Assembly (NCBI GenBank): GCA_963772815.1
Contig: CAVYYV010000004.1
Location: 62,001 to 126,000 of the forward strand
Length of the DNA stretch: 64,000 nucleotides
From: DATFFO01 sp963772815
GTDB taxonomy: Bacteria; Actinomycetota; Acidimicrobiia; Spongiisociales; ZC4RG35
Reading direction: 5' to 3'
Shown: positions 9,491 through 18,042 of the stretch, piece after piece
Layout of the letters: each line of letters starts with the position of its first letter
How positions within the stretch are numbered: the stretch's first letter is position 1
Translations under genes and position numbers: made by a program
Notes under the pieces: model-generated
Told to the model about the DNA's origin: nothing
What the model saw: the letters and a program-made list of their open reading frames with translations, nothing else
The model's database searches: none

Positions 9491-10729
9491 TCAGTCGATG
9501 ACGATGATCTCGTGGTTCTTGTACGTCGATACGAGCTCGATGCCGGTGTCCGTGACGTAGATCATCTCTTCGAGACGCACCCCGTAGTCGTGTACCTTGC
9601 CATGCTGGGTTTCCAGAGCGAAGGTCATGCCCGGCTGGATCTCGACCGGGTGATCGAGGGACCAGATCCGGGATATCACCGGCGGGTCGTACTGGGCCAG
9701 GCCCAGCCCGTGACCCCAGTTGTTGGCTGCTGCACGGTCCTCTTCCTCGTATCCCCATGCCTCCTTGGCCGACGGCCATTTGGAGGCGACGTCGGCGGTC
9801 GTCACCCCCGGCTTGGTCGCTTCGATCGAATCCCACAGCCACTTGTGGGCCATGTCGTAGGCCTGCTGGTGCTCATCGGTGGGTTTGCCCCCCACGCAGT
9901 AGGTTCGATAGACGCAGGACTTGAACCCGTTCCAGGTCAGAGCGGCCAGATCGATGATGACGAGCTCGCCGGGACGGATCATGCGGTCGGAGAAGTTGCG
10001 CCAGTTGGGCCAGGCATTGGGACCGGAAGACACGATGACGTCCTCGACGTCTTCCATCCCCGGGATCGAGTAGAGCTGCTCGAATCCAAAGGCTGCCACT
10101 TCATTCTCGGTCATGCCGGGCTTCATGAAGTTCGTTATCTCGTAGTGCACCCGGTCGCAGATGGCTCCGACGATCTGAAACGCCTTGATCTCGTCGGGAG
10201 ACTTGATGGCCCTCGCCTCCATCATGGGCGACATACCATCGGTCCATTCGATTCCCCGTTCTTGAAACGCCCGCAAGAGGTTGATGTCGATGAAGTCGAC
10301 TCCGAGTGGTAGATCCCGGACCCCGGCCTCCTCCAGGTCGTTCAAGAGGGCGTCCACGAACTTCGTGACCTGTTGGTCGGCGGCCGGACCGACGGCTCCC
10401 TTGATCCATATGTAGGAGTGGCGGATGTTCTCCTTTGGGATCCATGGATTGTGGACCTCGAGGTGCATGCCGATGTCGCCTTGCTCGTACACGATGGGAG
10501 GCTTTCCCGCCGGCAGGACCACGTAGCGCAGACCGGGCTTGAGACGGTTCCACCCAGGCGTCAGGGTCGACGACACGTATCGCATGTTCTCGTCATAGAA
10601 CAGCAGCAGCGCCCCGAGACCGTGCCGCTCCATGGCCTCGTGAGCCCTCTTGAGCCGCCAGTCTCTGACGTTGGCCCAGTTGATCCCTTCCTTCCAGTCG
10701 GTGCTCAGACCGAAAAATGCTTCTCGCAT
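9491..10729 (-). CDS. M24 family (creatinase/Xaa-Pro peptidase fold) hydrolase with altered metal site
   Basis: 412 residues with the creatinase N-terminal domain and a pita-bread C-domain. In metallo-members the ligands are D, D, H, E, E. Here D260 (VIIDLAAL), H340 (WGHGLGL), E373 (ALETQ) and E387 (RLEEM) are present. The second Asp is replaced in GFKSCVYRT, Ser271/Cys272. The protein at 24421 has the same GYRTCYYRT substitution, so it is a subfamily trait and not an error. Metal-free creatinase shows that the fold can work as a C-N hydrolase without metals. It lies between the DRE-TIM enzyme and the PEP-utilising protein in a minus-strand operon. Confidence 0.75.
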   Translation of the reverse strand: MREAFFGLSTDWKEGINWANVRDWRLKRAHEAMERHGLGALLLFYDENMRYVSSTLTPGWNRLKPGLRYVVLPAGKPPIVYEQGDIGMHLEVHNPWIPKENIRHSYIWIKGAVGPAADQQVTKFVDALLNDLEEAGVRDLPLGVDFIDINLLRAFQERGIEWTDGMSPMMEARAIKSPDEIKAFQIVGAICDRVHYEITNFMKPGMTENEVAAFGFEQLYSIPGMEDVEDVIVSSGPNAWPNWRNFSDRMIRPGELVIIDLAALTWNGFKSCVYRTYCVGGKPTDEHQQAYDMAHKWLWDSIEATKPGVTTADVASKWPSAKEAWGYEEEDRAAANNWGHGLGLAQYDPPVISRIWSLDHPVEIQPGMTFALETQHGKVHDYGVRLEEMIYVTDTGIELVSTYKNHEIIVID

Positions 10730-10755
10730 GAATACCGCTCCCTCAGACGCCTGTT

Positions 10756-11991
10756 TCAGTTGACCTTGTCGGGGATGACCTGGCGGACGACGTCGAGGAA
10801 TTCGTCGTCGTCCAACAGGCCCTTCTTAGCCAAAGACCGACCCTTCACCTCGGCCAGGATCGCCTCGATCTCCTTGGTCTCGACGTCGTTGATGCCGTGC
10901 CGGGCCAGCCAGATGGCAATGGAGTCGAGCCCGGAGCCCTTTCCCAGGACGATGCTCGGGTCGGCCTGGCCGACCAGCTCGGGACGGTAAGGGAAGGGCT
11001 CGAGCAACTCGTCGCCCACGTTGTTGACCCAGGTGGCGATGATGCCCGATTCGACGTTGTACAGCATCTCGCCGGTGACCGGGCGATTGGCGGGCTGGGT
11101 GACACGCGACAGCTCGGCCACCAGTCGTGCGATGTCGGTGAACCTCTCCGTCTTGACGCCGGTGTCGATTCCGTACATGGTCAAAAGGGCCAGGACCGTC
11201 TCCTCGGTGGGAGCGTTGCCGGCCCGCTCCCCGATCCCGCTGACGGTGGTGTGGAGAACGGAGGCGCCCTCTGTCACGGCCAAGGCCGTGTTCGCCACCC
11301 CCATACCGAAGTCCATGTGGAAATGGGTCTCGAGCGGCACGCCAGGGAAACGCTCTCGAACTTTGCGCGTGTAGTAGCGGATGGCATGGGGAGACGTCAC
11401 TCCGAAGGTGTCGACGAGGGCGATGTTGTCGACATGACCATTGGTAGCCACCGTCTCGAGGTCATCGAGGAGCTGGGTCATCGTCGCTCTCGTGGCGTCG
11501 ATGGGAAAGAACGTCACCTTGAGCCCATTGTCGTGGGCGTATTTGGTTGCCTCGACGGAGGCGTCGATCGCCTTTTGCACCGGCCACCGGTAGGCCTTCT
11601 CGATCAAGTGATGGCTGGCGGGAACCTCCATCACCACACCCGACACCCCACAATCGAGGGCCAATTCCACGTCCGAGACCAGACACCTGCTGAAGGCATA
11701 GATCTCAGTCGGCAGCTCGGCCGCCACCATCCGCTCGATGGCCTCCTTGTCGGCAGGGGAGACTGCCGGCAAGCCGGCCTCGATGCGATGGATACCGGCC
11801 TCGGCGAGCGCTTCGGCGATCCGCACCTTCTCGTCGGCGGTGAACTCCACACCGGCCTGCTGCTCCCCGTCCCGCAAGGTCACGTCGTGGATACGTATCT
11901 CGTCGGGAACTTGAAATCCCTCTGTGACCTCCGGCAGGTAGTTCCAGGGACTGGAAAACCATTGCTCGGTCTTCCAAGGTTCTTGAGCCAT
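10756..11991 (-). CDS. DRE-TIM metallolyase (HMGL-like; isopropylmalate/homocitrate synthase-type)
   Basis: 411 residues. The DRE-TIM signature appears as HDVTLRDGEQQAG (R40, D41), the metal histidines as H223 and H225 in THFHMDFG, and the synthase-type loop as GIGERAGNAPTEE (about 252-264). Such enzymes either condense an acyl-CoA with a 2-oxoacid or run the reverse aldol cleavage. It lacks the LeuA regulatory domain, which would need about 100 more residues. The company of a kinase, an aldolase and hydroxyacid dehydrogenases suggests a catabolic role and not leucine or lysine synthesis. The substrate is not predictable. Confidence 0.75.
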   Translation of the reverse strand: MAQEPWKTEQWFSSPWNYLPEVTEGFQVPDEIRIHDVTLRDGEQQAGVEFTADEKVRIAEALAEAGIHRIEAGLPAVSPADKEAIERMVAAELPTEIYAFSRCLVSDVELALDCGVSGVVMEVPASHHLIEKAYRWPVQKAIDASVEATKYAHDNGLKVTFFPIDATRATMTQLLDDLETVATNGHVDNIALVDTFGVTSPHAIRYYTRKVRERFPGVPLETHFHMDFGMGVANTALAVTEGASVLHTTVSGIGERAGNAPTEETVLALLTMYGIDTGVKTERFTDIARLVAELSRVTQPANRPVTGEMLYNVESGIIATWVNNVGDELLEPFPYRPELVGQADPSIVLGKGSGLDSIAIWLARHGINDVETKEIEAILAEVKGRSLAKKGLLDDDEFLDVVRQVIPDKVN

Positions 11992-12122
11992 CAGCTACTC
12001 CTGTCCGTTCGAAGGCCTGATCCTACGTCATCTGCGATTGGTCATCACCAAGCCCTTCGTCAAACAGGGGAGCCAGATCGAACTCCACATCGAAGAAGAC
12101 CCCCATCGGCCCAGCCTCCCGT

Positions 12123-13130
12123 CTATAGGTTACGAGTGGCCGCCACGACTCGATGAAGTTGTGTGACCCTGAGTTCGTCCACAAGCCGACGAGATACTCC
12201 CTCCACGCATCCGGCCCGGGTTGCCGCCGCCGCACCCACGGATTGAGCATGGGCCAGCAACTCAGCGAGATCACCCGGCCCCAATTCATCGAGCGTTGAC
12301 GGGGTGGGAGGCGACGTGTGTTCGATCAGCCATTCGATGACCCCGGCGCAGAAGGCGTCGCCGCAGCCAGTGGCGTCGACGGGATCGATGTGGAATGCGG
12401 GTTGCGCAACGGAGGTCGTGGCCGTGATCGCCAGAGCACCGGATGTTCCCGACGTCAGAAGCACCAGGCGGGGGCCCGACTCGAGGAGAAACGTCAGCGC
12501 CGACTCGAGGTTGGGCGCTCCCGTCACCGCCATTGCCTCTTTCTCGTTGCAGTGGACGATGTGGACGTGAGGCAGCACCGGCAACACCAGATCAACCGGT
12601 CTCGAGGGATGTGGCTGCATCACGTCGAGCATGACCAGGACCCCGGACAGATCGGCCAGTAGAGATTCCAAGTGGAGATCGATACCTGTGTAGCCGGGTC
12701 GCAGGGTGAGGACATGGGGACTGAATCTCTCCAGAGCGGCGGCAACGTGATCGGGGTCGAGGTACCAATTGGCTCCCGGGTCGACGTGAAAGCGGCGATC
12801 CTCGCCCCGGACCTCCAGCACCAGGTTCTTGCCGGTGTCGTGGGACGGAACTCGCTGGAGGAAGGTCTCGAGGTCGTGTCGCTTGATGACTTCGGCCACG
12901 TAGGCTCCGTACATTCCATCGCCGAGGGCCGCCACCAGCCCGATCGAGCGGGAGGGAAAGCCCAGCTTGACGAGATCGATCGCCACATCTACCGGATGGC
13001 CGCCGATGAGCGACTCGATCTCGCCCGGTGTGTAGACCACGTGGCCGGGTTCGGCAATGTGGGGCAATCCCACTGCCAGGACGTCGACCATGACGGTGCC
13101 GACCGCCATCACTCTGGCCGGCTCAGTCAT
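12123..13130 (-). CDS. PfkB family carbohydrate kinase
   Basis: Ribokinase-like sugar kinase of 335 residues from the ATG at 13130 (MTEPARVMAVG). The C-terminal PfkB signature reads DPVDATGCGDAFCAG with the catalytic base D258. The N-terminal half has the substrate-binding glycine pair in LIGGHPVDVAIDLVKLG. The start overlaps the end of the class II aldolase gene by eight bases. Kinase plus class II aldolase is the usual pair for a phosphorylated sugar-acid or polyol intermediate (as in rhamnulose, fuculose and DKG-phosphate routes). The substrate itself cannot be told. Confidence 0.85.
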   Translation of the reverse strand: MTEPARVMAVGTVMVDVLAVGLPHIAEPGHVVYTPGEIESLIGGHPVDVAIDLVKLGFPSRSIGLVAALGDGMYGAYVAEVIKRHDLETFLQRVPSHDTGKNLVLEVRGEDRRFHVDPGANWYLDPDHVAAALERFSPHVLTLRPGYTGIDLHLESLLADLSGVLVMLDVMQPHPSRPVDLVLPVLPHVHIVHCNEKEAMAVTGAPNLESALTFLLESGPRLVLLTSGTSGALAITATTSVAQPAFHIDPVDATGCGDAFCAGVIEWLIEHTSPPTPSTLDELGPGDLAELLAHAQSVGAAAATRAGCVEGVSRRLVDELRVTQLHRVVAATRNL

Positions 13131-13707
13131 GGAGTTCCTCGGCCTTCCCGTGCCAGGTTTCGACAAAGGACCCGGCTTCATCCGGGTCGGCACCCCAGGC
13201 CACGATCCCGTGCTGGACCAGAACGAAGTATCCGACCTCTGGATCGCGATCGAGTAGACGTTCGATCTCGCTCACCGATTCGCTGGTTCCAGCCGGGAAG
13301 AAGCGATCCGTGGAAGGTATGCTCAGCCGATCCGCCCGTTCCAGCATTTCGGAGTCGTGCAGATGGAAGATGGACTGTGCGGTGGGACGGCGGCGGTAGA
13401 CGGTGCCGTGGACGAAGCTATCCCGCGATGGGGTGTGGTCACCGAGGTAAGACACCTCCAGCGTCCCGTCCGATCGGCGCTCGAGGTCGACCACCCGGAC
13501 CCAGTCCCCCGGTTCGATCGAAGCCAGTTCGACCTCGGTGCGTGTGATGACGAAGCCACGCTCGTAGCGCACGCTCAGGTTGCCTGCTGCTCCCGGAGCG
13601 ATCCCGAGGCGGCTGAGTCGCGCTCCCCACCACGAGAGCCGGCCGAGGCGCCGGTCATCGCTCAGGTCCGGCGGGAGATCTCCGATTCGCCTGGCCAGGA
13701 CTTTCAC
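13123..13707 (-). CDS. Class II aldolase/adducin family protein
   Basis: 194 residues from GTG 13707. The family features are GAAGNLSVR near the N-terminus, the zinc histidines in IFHLHDSE, and VQHGIVAWG near the C-terminus. Members include L-fuculose-phosphate and rhamnulose-1-phosphate aldolases and several decarboxylases and epimerases. Cleaving the product of the neighbouring PfkB kinase would be a sensible role (inference). It is 57 bases downstream of the creatininase-family gene and overlaps the kinase gene. Confidence 0.8.
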   Translation of the reverse strand: MKVLARRIGDLPPDLSDDRRLGRLSWWGARLSRLGIAPGAAGNLSVRYERGFVITRTEVELASIEPGDWVRVVDLERRSDGTLEVSYLGDHTPSRDSFVHGTVYRRRPTAQSIFHLHDSEMLERADRLSIPSTDRFFPAGTSESVSEIERLLDRDPEVGYFVLVQHGIVAWGADPDEAGSFVETWHGKAEELHD

Positions 13708-13764
13708 GCCTTCATCCGATCATGACGTGAGACTGCCAATAGTCTCGTGTGCTGCCTTCCCGCC

Positions 13765-14742
13765 TCATGGTGGATACGCCAATGTGTAGATGTGTCGGCC
13801 ACCAGGCCGACGCGGACCCTCGAGCACCGCTTCCACCTCTGCCCGGGGGCGCATGCTGACCTGGTCGATAGGCGGGAGGCTTCCGGCGGGGTACATAGCC
13901 ATGATGTCGTTGACCAACCGCTCCAGGTAGTCGAGTATGGCGTTGAGCCCGCCTCTCGCCTTTTCGGGATCCGCCAGCGTGGCGTCTCCTACCGTGCCCT
14001 CGGGGGTGGCGACGACCTCGAGCGGAGAGCCCCCCACCTGTTGCCAGAACGGAAGAGGCGCTTCTTTCAGGGGCAGAGCCGATCCGGACTTGTTGATGTG
14101 CCCGGGGGGTAGCAGCGGGGTGAAACTGGTCGTCTCGGCGTAGCGGAGGTCGATGAACTCCGGGAACAAGGCCATCGAAAACGAGGCTTCGCATTCGTCG
14201 CCGTGAATGAATTGGGTCTCGAATGGGCCGCCGTGTTGGACGTCGCGGATGTGCTCGGGGATCACGAACCACCAGTTGACGTTGACGAGTATGCACGGAA
14301 CTTGATATTTCTTGCCGAACTGCTGCATGGCAGCCGGAATCACATAGTCCTGACCATGTCCGTTCAACAGGATCTGCTTGCGGAAGCCGGCGTTCCAGAA
14401 GCCGGCGATCACCGCTCGTAGGTAGGCGTTGAGCGTCTCCTCGGGGATGATGATGTTGCCCGGCATCCCGAGGTGATGGGAGGGATGGGACCCGTACCAG
14501 ATGGGCTCCGCCACCGTGCAGCCGGTTCGTTGGGCGACCTGCTCCGCCTGGCGACTCACCAAGAAGGTGTCCTCACCCGGGTTCTGAGCCAGACCGTGCG
14601 ACTCGGTGCTTCCGACCGGGATGATGATCAGGTCGTTCTCCTTGAGCCGGTCCTCGATCTGTTTGCCCGTCATCGTCTGGTAGTAGATGCCAGTCGGGCG
14701 CTCCATATGACCGCCGTCGGGGGGAATTCTCCACTCGCTCAC
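13765..14742 (-). CDS. Creatininase family hydrolase, possibly 3-dehydro-scyllo-inosose hydrolase-like
   Basis: 325 residues from a GTG at 14742 overlapping the stop of the upstream Zn-ADH (GTGA). Metal-binding creatininase motifs are GSTESHG (E47, H49), GEDTF (D58) and LLNGHGQD. It is longer than the two other creatininase-family genes here. The combination of N-terminal WRIPPDGG, IWYGSHPSHH and GMPGNIIIP reminds me of 3-dehydro-scyllo-inosose hydrolases. In the Thermotoga/Paracoccus inositol route such a hydrolase opens the ring made by a Zn-ADH, and a Zn-ADH is the directly upstream gene here. Family assignment is secure; the substrate is an analogy. Confidence 0.8.
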   Translation of the reverse strand: MSEWRIPPDGGHMERPTGIYYQTMTGKQIEDRLKENDLIIIPVGSTESHGLAQNPGEDTFLVSRQAEQVAQRTGCTVAEPIWYGSHPSHHLGMPGNIIIPEETLNAYLRAVIAGFWNAGFRKQILLNGHGQDYVIPAAMQQFGKKYQVPCILVNVNWWFVIPEHIRDVQHGGPFETQFIHGDECEASFSMALFPEFIDLRYAETTSFTPLLPPGHINKSGSALPLKEAPLPFWQQVGGSPLEVVATPEGTVGDATLADPEKARGGLNAILDYLERLVNDIMAMYPAGSLPPIDQVSMRPRAEVEAVLEGPRRPGGRHIYTLAYPP

Positions 14743-15842
14743 GAACCCTGCCCTTTCTGTCCGCTCGTCTTGTCGGCGTTGGGTTGTACCAACACCTTCA
14801 GTGCGCCGTCGATCCGTTGTGTGAATGTCTCATAGGCGAGGCCGAAGTCCGCCAACGGGAACCGATGGGTGGTGACGGTGTCGACATCGATCTTGCCCGC
14901 CGCGATGAGAGGGATCACCTCCTCGCAGGTGCCGGGATTGGCCCGCACACCGTATAGGTCCATCTCTTCGATCACCATCCGGGCCAGGGGAAGCTCGGAA
15001 CCCTCCATGGGCACGCCGATGAGCGCGACCCTTCCACCCTTCCGGGTCATCTCGATCGCCTCCCGGGTAGATGTGCCCCGAGCCGCGGTGTCGACGGTCA
15101 TGTGCGCACCCTTGCCATCGGTGAGATCCCGAACGGCCTGGGGCCCGTCGACCTCGGTGTTGTCGACCACGATGGCGCCCAGGGCGGAGGCGGTGTCGAG
15201 GCGTTGTCCCCGACCGACCACGATCACCTGCGCCGCGCCCAGCTGGGCCGCGCATTGGGCGGCAAGCAGACCCTGTGCCCCCGATCCGACGATTGCCACC
15301 GTGTCGCCCGGCATCACCTTGCCGCGCTTGACTGCATGCAAGGCGATGGAACTGGAATCCACCAAGGCGGCCTGCTCCAGAGTCATCGAGTCGGGGATTG
15401 GGAAGACCGACTTGATCGAACTGGCGTGGTATTGACGGAGGGCACCGGTGCTGTAGTGGCCGTAGTGGCGGTGGTTGCGCTCTTCGTGCCCGTAGTTGTC
15501 GCACAGCGTGTAGCGGCCGATGGCGCACATCCGGCAGTAGCCGCACCCTGAGTGCGCGGTCCCGGCCACTCGATCGCCAACCGCAAACCCGAAGTTTTCG
15601 CTCTTCTCGCCCAGTGCCACCACCTCGCCCGACCACTCGTGTCCCGGTGTGTAGGGATATGCCGCCGGCCAGCCCCTCTTGAGAAAGTTGCCCGAGACGA
15701 TCTCCTTGTCGGTTCCACAGATGGCCACCGAGTGCACTTTGCAGAGCACCTCGTAGGGGGCGGGGCTGGGAACCTCGACCGTTTGTATCTCGAACTGGTT
15801 GGGAGCGGTCAGGACGAGCGCATCCATCGAACCATCGGGCAT
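14739..15842 (-). CDS. Zinc-dependent alcohol dehydrogenase (MDR; possible scyllo-inosose/polyol dehydrogenase)
   Basis: 367 residues. Catalytic-zinc motif AICGTDKE and the pair in PGHEWSGEV; structural-zinc cysteines in CGYCRMCAIGRYTLC; Rossmann motif IVGSGAQG. The start is at 15842, or at the internal ATG 15827. It is the first gene of the long minus-strand operon and overlaps the creatininase-family gene. The enzyme at 58604-59661 is its closest relative in the window (shared NFLKRGW/DFQQRGW and GHEWSGEV) and is also fused by overlap to a creatininase-family gene, so dehydrogenation followed by hydrolysis looks like a repeated two-step module. Confidence 0.85.
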   Translation of the reverse strand: MPDGSMDALVLTAPNQFEIQTVEVPSPAPYEVLCKVHSVAICGTDKEIVSGNFLKRGWPAAYPYTPGHEWSGEVVALGEKSENFGFAVGDRVAGTAHSGCGYCRMCAIGRYTLCDNYGHEERNHRHYGHYSTGALRQYHASSIKSVFPIPDSMTLEQAALVDSSSIALHAVKRGKVMPGDTVAIVGSGAQGLLAAQCAAQLGAAQVIVVGRGQRLDTASALGAIVVDNTEVDGPQAVRDLTDGKGAHMTVDTAARGTSTREAIEMTRKGGRVALIGVPMEGSELPLARMVIEEMDLYGVRANPGTCEEVIPLIAAGKIDVDTVTTHRFPLADFGLAYETFTQRIDGALKVLVQPNADKTSGQKGQGS

Positions 15843-15951
15843 GTGTACTCCTTTGTCACCGCCGAACCGCCTTGGGAGGTATCGTCCGCGTACCCTCTTC
15901 GTGCGACCCCAAGGCTACGGCACTGGCGGGTGATCGACCGGGCCGAAGGTC

Positions 15952-15975
15952 CCAACACGGCGGATAGCGTGTTGG
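15952..15975. promoter_or_regulatory. Perfect 8-bp inverted repeat in a divergent promoter region (candidate operator)
   Basis: CCAACACG at 15952-15959 is repeated inverted as CGTGTTGG at 15968-15975 around an 8-base spacer. It lies in the 164 bases between the divergent genes starting at 15842 (minus) and 16007 (plus), 32 bases upstream of the latter. The window-wide LacI-type palindrome is absent here, so a different regulator, encoded elsewhere, may control the left-hand operons. Confidence 0.4.
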
Positions 15976-16006
15976 CCGTCAAGCGAGTGATTGGAGATGG
16001 CAACCG

Positions 16007-16882
16007 GTGAAACTGGGATGGATAGGGCTAGGAGACATGGGACAGGTGATCGTTCCCCGGTTGCTGGCTGCGGGGCACCAGGTCACCGGATGGAATCGAA
16101 CGCAGTCCAAGGCCGACCCGCTCCTCGAGGCAGGAATGGCCTGGGCGGAGTCACCGGGTGAGGTAGCGGCAGCCTCCGAGGTCGTCTTCTCGATGGTGAC
16201 CGACGGTGCAGCCGTCTCCGCGGTGGCCGGCGGCGACAGCGGTGTCATAGCCGGCCTGTCACCGGGGGCGGTCTATCTCGACATGAGCACCATCGATCCT
16301 CTGGTGAGCCGGGAAATGGCTGCAGCATTCCGGGAAAGAGGGCTGGCAATGCTCGACGCCCCGCTGTCGGGAAGCCCGGTGACGGTTCGCCAGGGCTCCG
16401 CTTCGACCATGGTCGGTGGAGACAGGGTGGCCTTCGAGAAGGTCGAGCCGGTGTTGCATGACATCGGATCAAAGGTCAGCTACATCGGGCCCTCAGGAAC
16501 CGCCATGCAGATGAAGGTGGCGATAAACCTCACCCTCATAGTGGAGATGGTGGTGTTCTGCGAGTCAGTAGCGCTCGCCGAGAAGGGAGGCGTAGACCGG
16601 GAGGTTGCGGTCGATGCCATGCTGAAGAGCGTCGTGGCTTCACCGGTGATGGGTTATCGCGGTCCCTTCATCCTCGAGATGCCGGACAAGCCCTTGGCCA
16701 ACGTAACGCTGCAGCAGAAGGACATGGTCCTCGCTTTGGAGGTAGCCCGACGTCAGGGCTCGCCGGCACCGCTGGGAGCCGTGGCCAACGAGTTGCTCAA
16801 CGCTTGTCGGGGCCTGGGAATCGATCATCGTGACTTTGTGACGGTCATCGACGTCTATCACATGTTGTCGGGTGGGCGATGA
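16007..16882 (+). CDS. NAD(P)-dependent 3-hydroxyisobutyrate dehydrogenase-like protein
   Basis: 291 residues from GTG 16007 (VKLGWIGLG). Rossmann GLGDMG at 7-12, substrate loop DAPLSGSPVTVRQG, catalytic K170 with N174 in MQMKVAINLT. This keeps the family signature better than the 6922 paralogue. It is the first gene of a plus-strand operon with a cupin and a hydratase, each overlapping the next by four bases, and is divergent from the creatininase/ADH operon. Likely a beta-hydroxyacid dehydrogenase of the same or a parallel pathway. Confidence 0.85.
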   Translation: MKLGWIGLGDMGQVIVPRLLAAGHQVTGWNRTQSKADPLLEAGMAWAESPGEVAAASEVVFSMVTDGAAVSAVAGGDSGVIAGLSPGAVYLDMSTIDPLVSREMAAAFRERGLAMLDAPLSGSPVTVRQGSASTMVGGDRVAFEKVEPVLHDIGSKVSYIGPSGTAMQMKVAINLTLIVEMVVFCESVALAEKGGVDREVAVDAMLKSVVASPVMGYRGPFILEMPDKPLANVTLQQKDMVLALEVARRQGSPAPLGAVANELLNACRGLGIDHRDFVTVIDVYHMLSGGR

Positions 16883-17286
16883 CCGAGCGCCTTCACACCA
16901 GTCTCTCCCAGATTCCTCGTGTCGAGGGCCTGCGGGAAGATGAGGGCTGGATCAGCATGCAGGTCCAGTTCCTCATCGACAAGGCCACGGCGGGAACCGA
17001 CGTTTTCCTGCTTGGATGGACGGTTCTCCCGCCCGGAGCCCGCCACGATCGGCATCTGCACAGAAATGCCGACGAGTTCTTCGTGGTCCTGGCCGGATCG
17101 GGCCGGATCTATGTCGATACTGGCAGCGAACCGGCCCAGACGGGGGACGTGGTCTGGACACCCCGCGGACGCATCCATGGATTCGACAACACCGGTGACG
17201 ACGACGTTGTGCTCGTGTGGGGCTGGAGTGGTTGTGGGTCCCTAGAGGATTCCGGCTACGAAGTCGAGGACGAGACACCGAGATGA
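16879..17286 (+). CDS. Cupin domain protein
   Basis: 135 residues forming one small beta-barrel cupin. Motif 1 is seen as PPGARHDRHLHRNADEFFVVLAG (metal residues H54, H57 or H59 and E64 approximately) and motif 2 as GDVVWTPRGRIHGF. It starts inside the stop of the HIBADH gene (ATGA). Single-domain cupins in catabolic operons are often sugar-acid isomerases or lactone/dioxygenase-like enzymes. Which one this is cannot be told. Confidence 0.75.
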   Translation: MTERLHTSLSQIPRVEGLREDEGWISMQVQFLIDKATAGTDVFLLGWTVLPPGARHDRHLHRNADEFFVVLAGSGRIYVDTGSEPAQTGDVVWTPRGRIHGFDNTGDDDVVLVWGWSGCGSLEDSGYEVEDETPR

Positions 17287-17990
17287 CCGCTCCCTGGGAG
17301 GATCCCAGAGTCGAGGCGGGCCTGGGCCGGCAACTGGCAGTGCGGAGCCGGCTGCTGGATGGAGGTGCAGGACACGTCGGATGGAAGGTCGGGTTCGGTG
17401 CTCCCTCGGCCCTGGAATTGATGCAGATCACAGCTCCGCTGCTGGGATACCTGACCGACGCCACGGTGCTCGACTCCGGCACCCATGTCCACACGACCGG
17501 ATGGGAGAGGGGAATCGTCGAGTTCGAGGTGGCGGTGTATCTCGGAGAGGATCTCGGGGCGGTGACCTCGGCCGACGATGCGAAGGCGGCGGTCTCGGCG
17601 GTGGGTCCTGCGATCGAGTTGGCAAACGTCGATCTGCCCGTCGAGGCGTCGAGCGTGACCGAGATCGTGGCCGGCAACATCTTCCACAAAGGAGTGGTGT
17701 TTGGCGAGCCGGACGTGGAGCGAGCCCGATTGGACGTGACCGGTCTCGTTGCCCGGGTATTGATCGACGGCCGGGAACGTTTCACGACGACAGACCTGCA
17801 GGCCATCACGGGCCCCTACCCGTGGATCGTCATGACTGTGGCCAACACGCTCGAGGCTAACGGGGAACTTCTACGGGCCGGGGATGTGATCATCACCGGC
17901 TCGGTAATCCCGCCGGTTCCGGTGACCGAAGGCAAAGAGTTCACGTTCGCCCTGGACCCGTTCGACGGCATTTCGATCCGGGTGGGCTGA
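17283..17990 (+). CDS. 2-keto-4-pentenoate hydratase-like protein (FAH fold)
   Basis: 235 residues from the ATG at 17283, which overlaps the cupin stop. The features of MhpD/HpaH-type hydratases and 4-oxalocrotonate decarboxylases are visible: GWKVGFG near the N-terminus, then IVEFEVAVYLGEDL with metal-binding acids, AIELANVD, and VANTLEANGELLRAGDVIITGS near the C-terminus. These enzymes add water to, or decarboxylate, 2-oxo-enoic acids made from aromatic meta-cleavage or sugar acids. It ends the HIBADH-cupin operon. Confidence 0.8.
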   Translation: MTAPWEDPRVEAGLGRQLAVRSRLLDGGAGHVGWKVGFGAPSALELMQITAPLLGYLTDATVLDSGTHVHTTGWERGIVEFEVAVYLGEDLGAVTSADDAKAAVSAVGPAIELANVDLPVEASSVTEIVAGNIFHKGVVFGEPDVERARLDVTGLVARVLIDGRERFTTTDLQAITGPYPWIVMTVANTLEANGELLRAGDVIITGSVIPPVPVTEGKEFTFALDPFDGISIRVG

Positions 17991-18042
17991 CCGACTCGGC
18001 CACATTCGGGCGTCATGGTCGCCCAACCCGAGGTTCGGGGCG

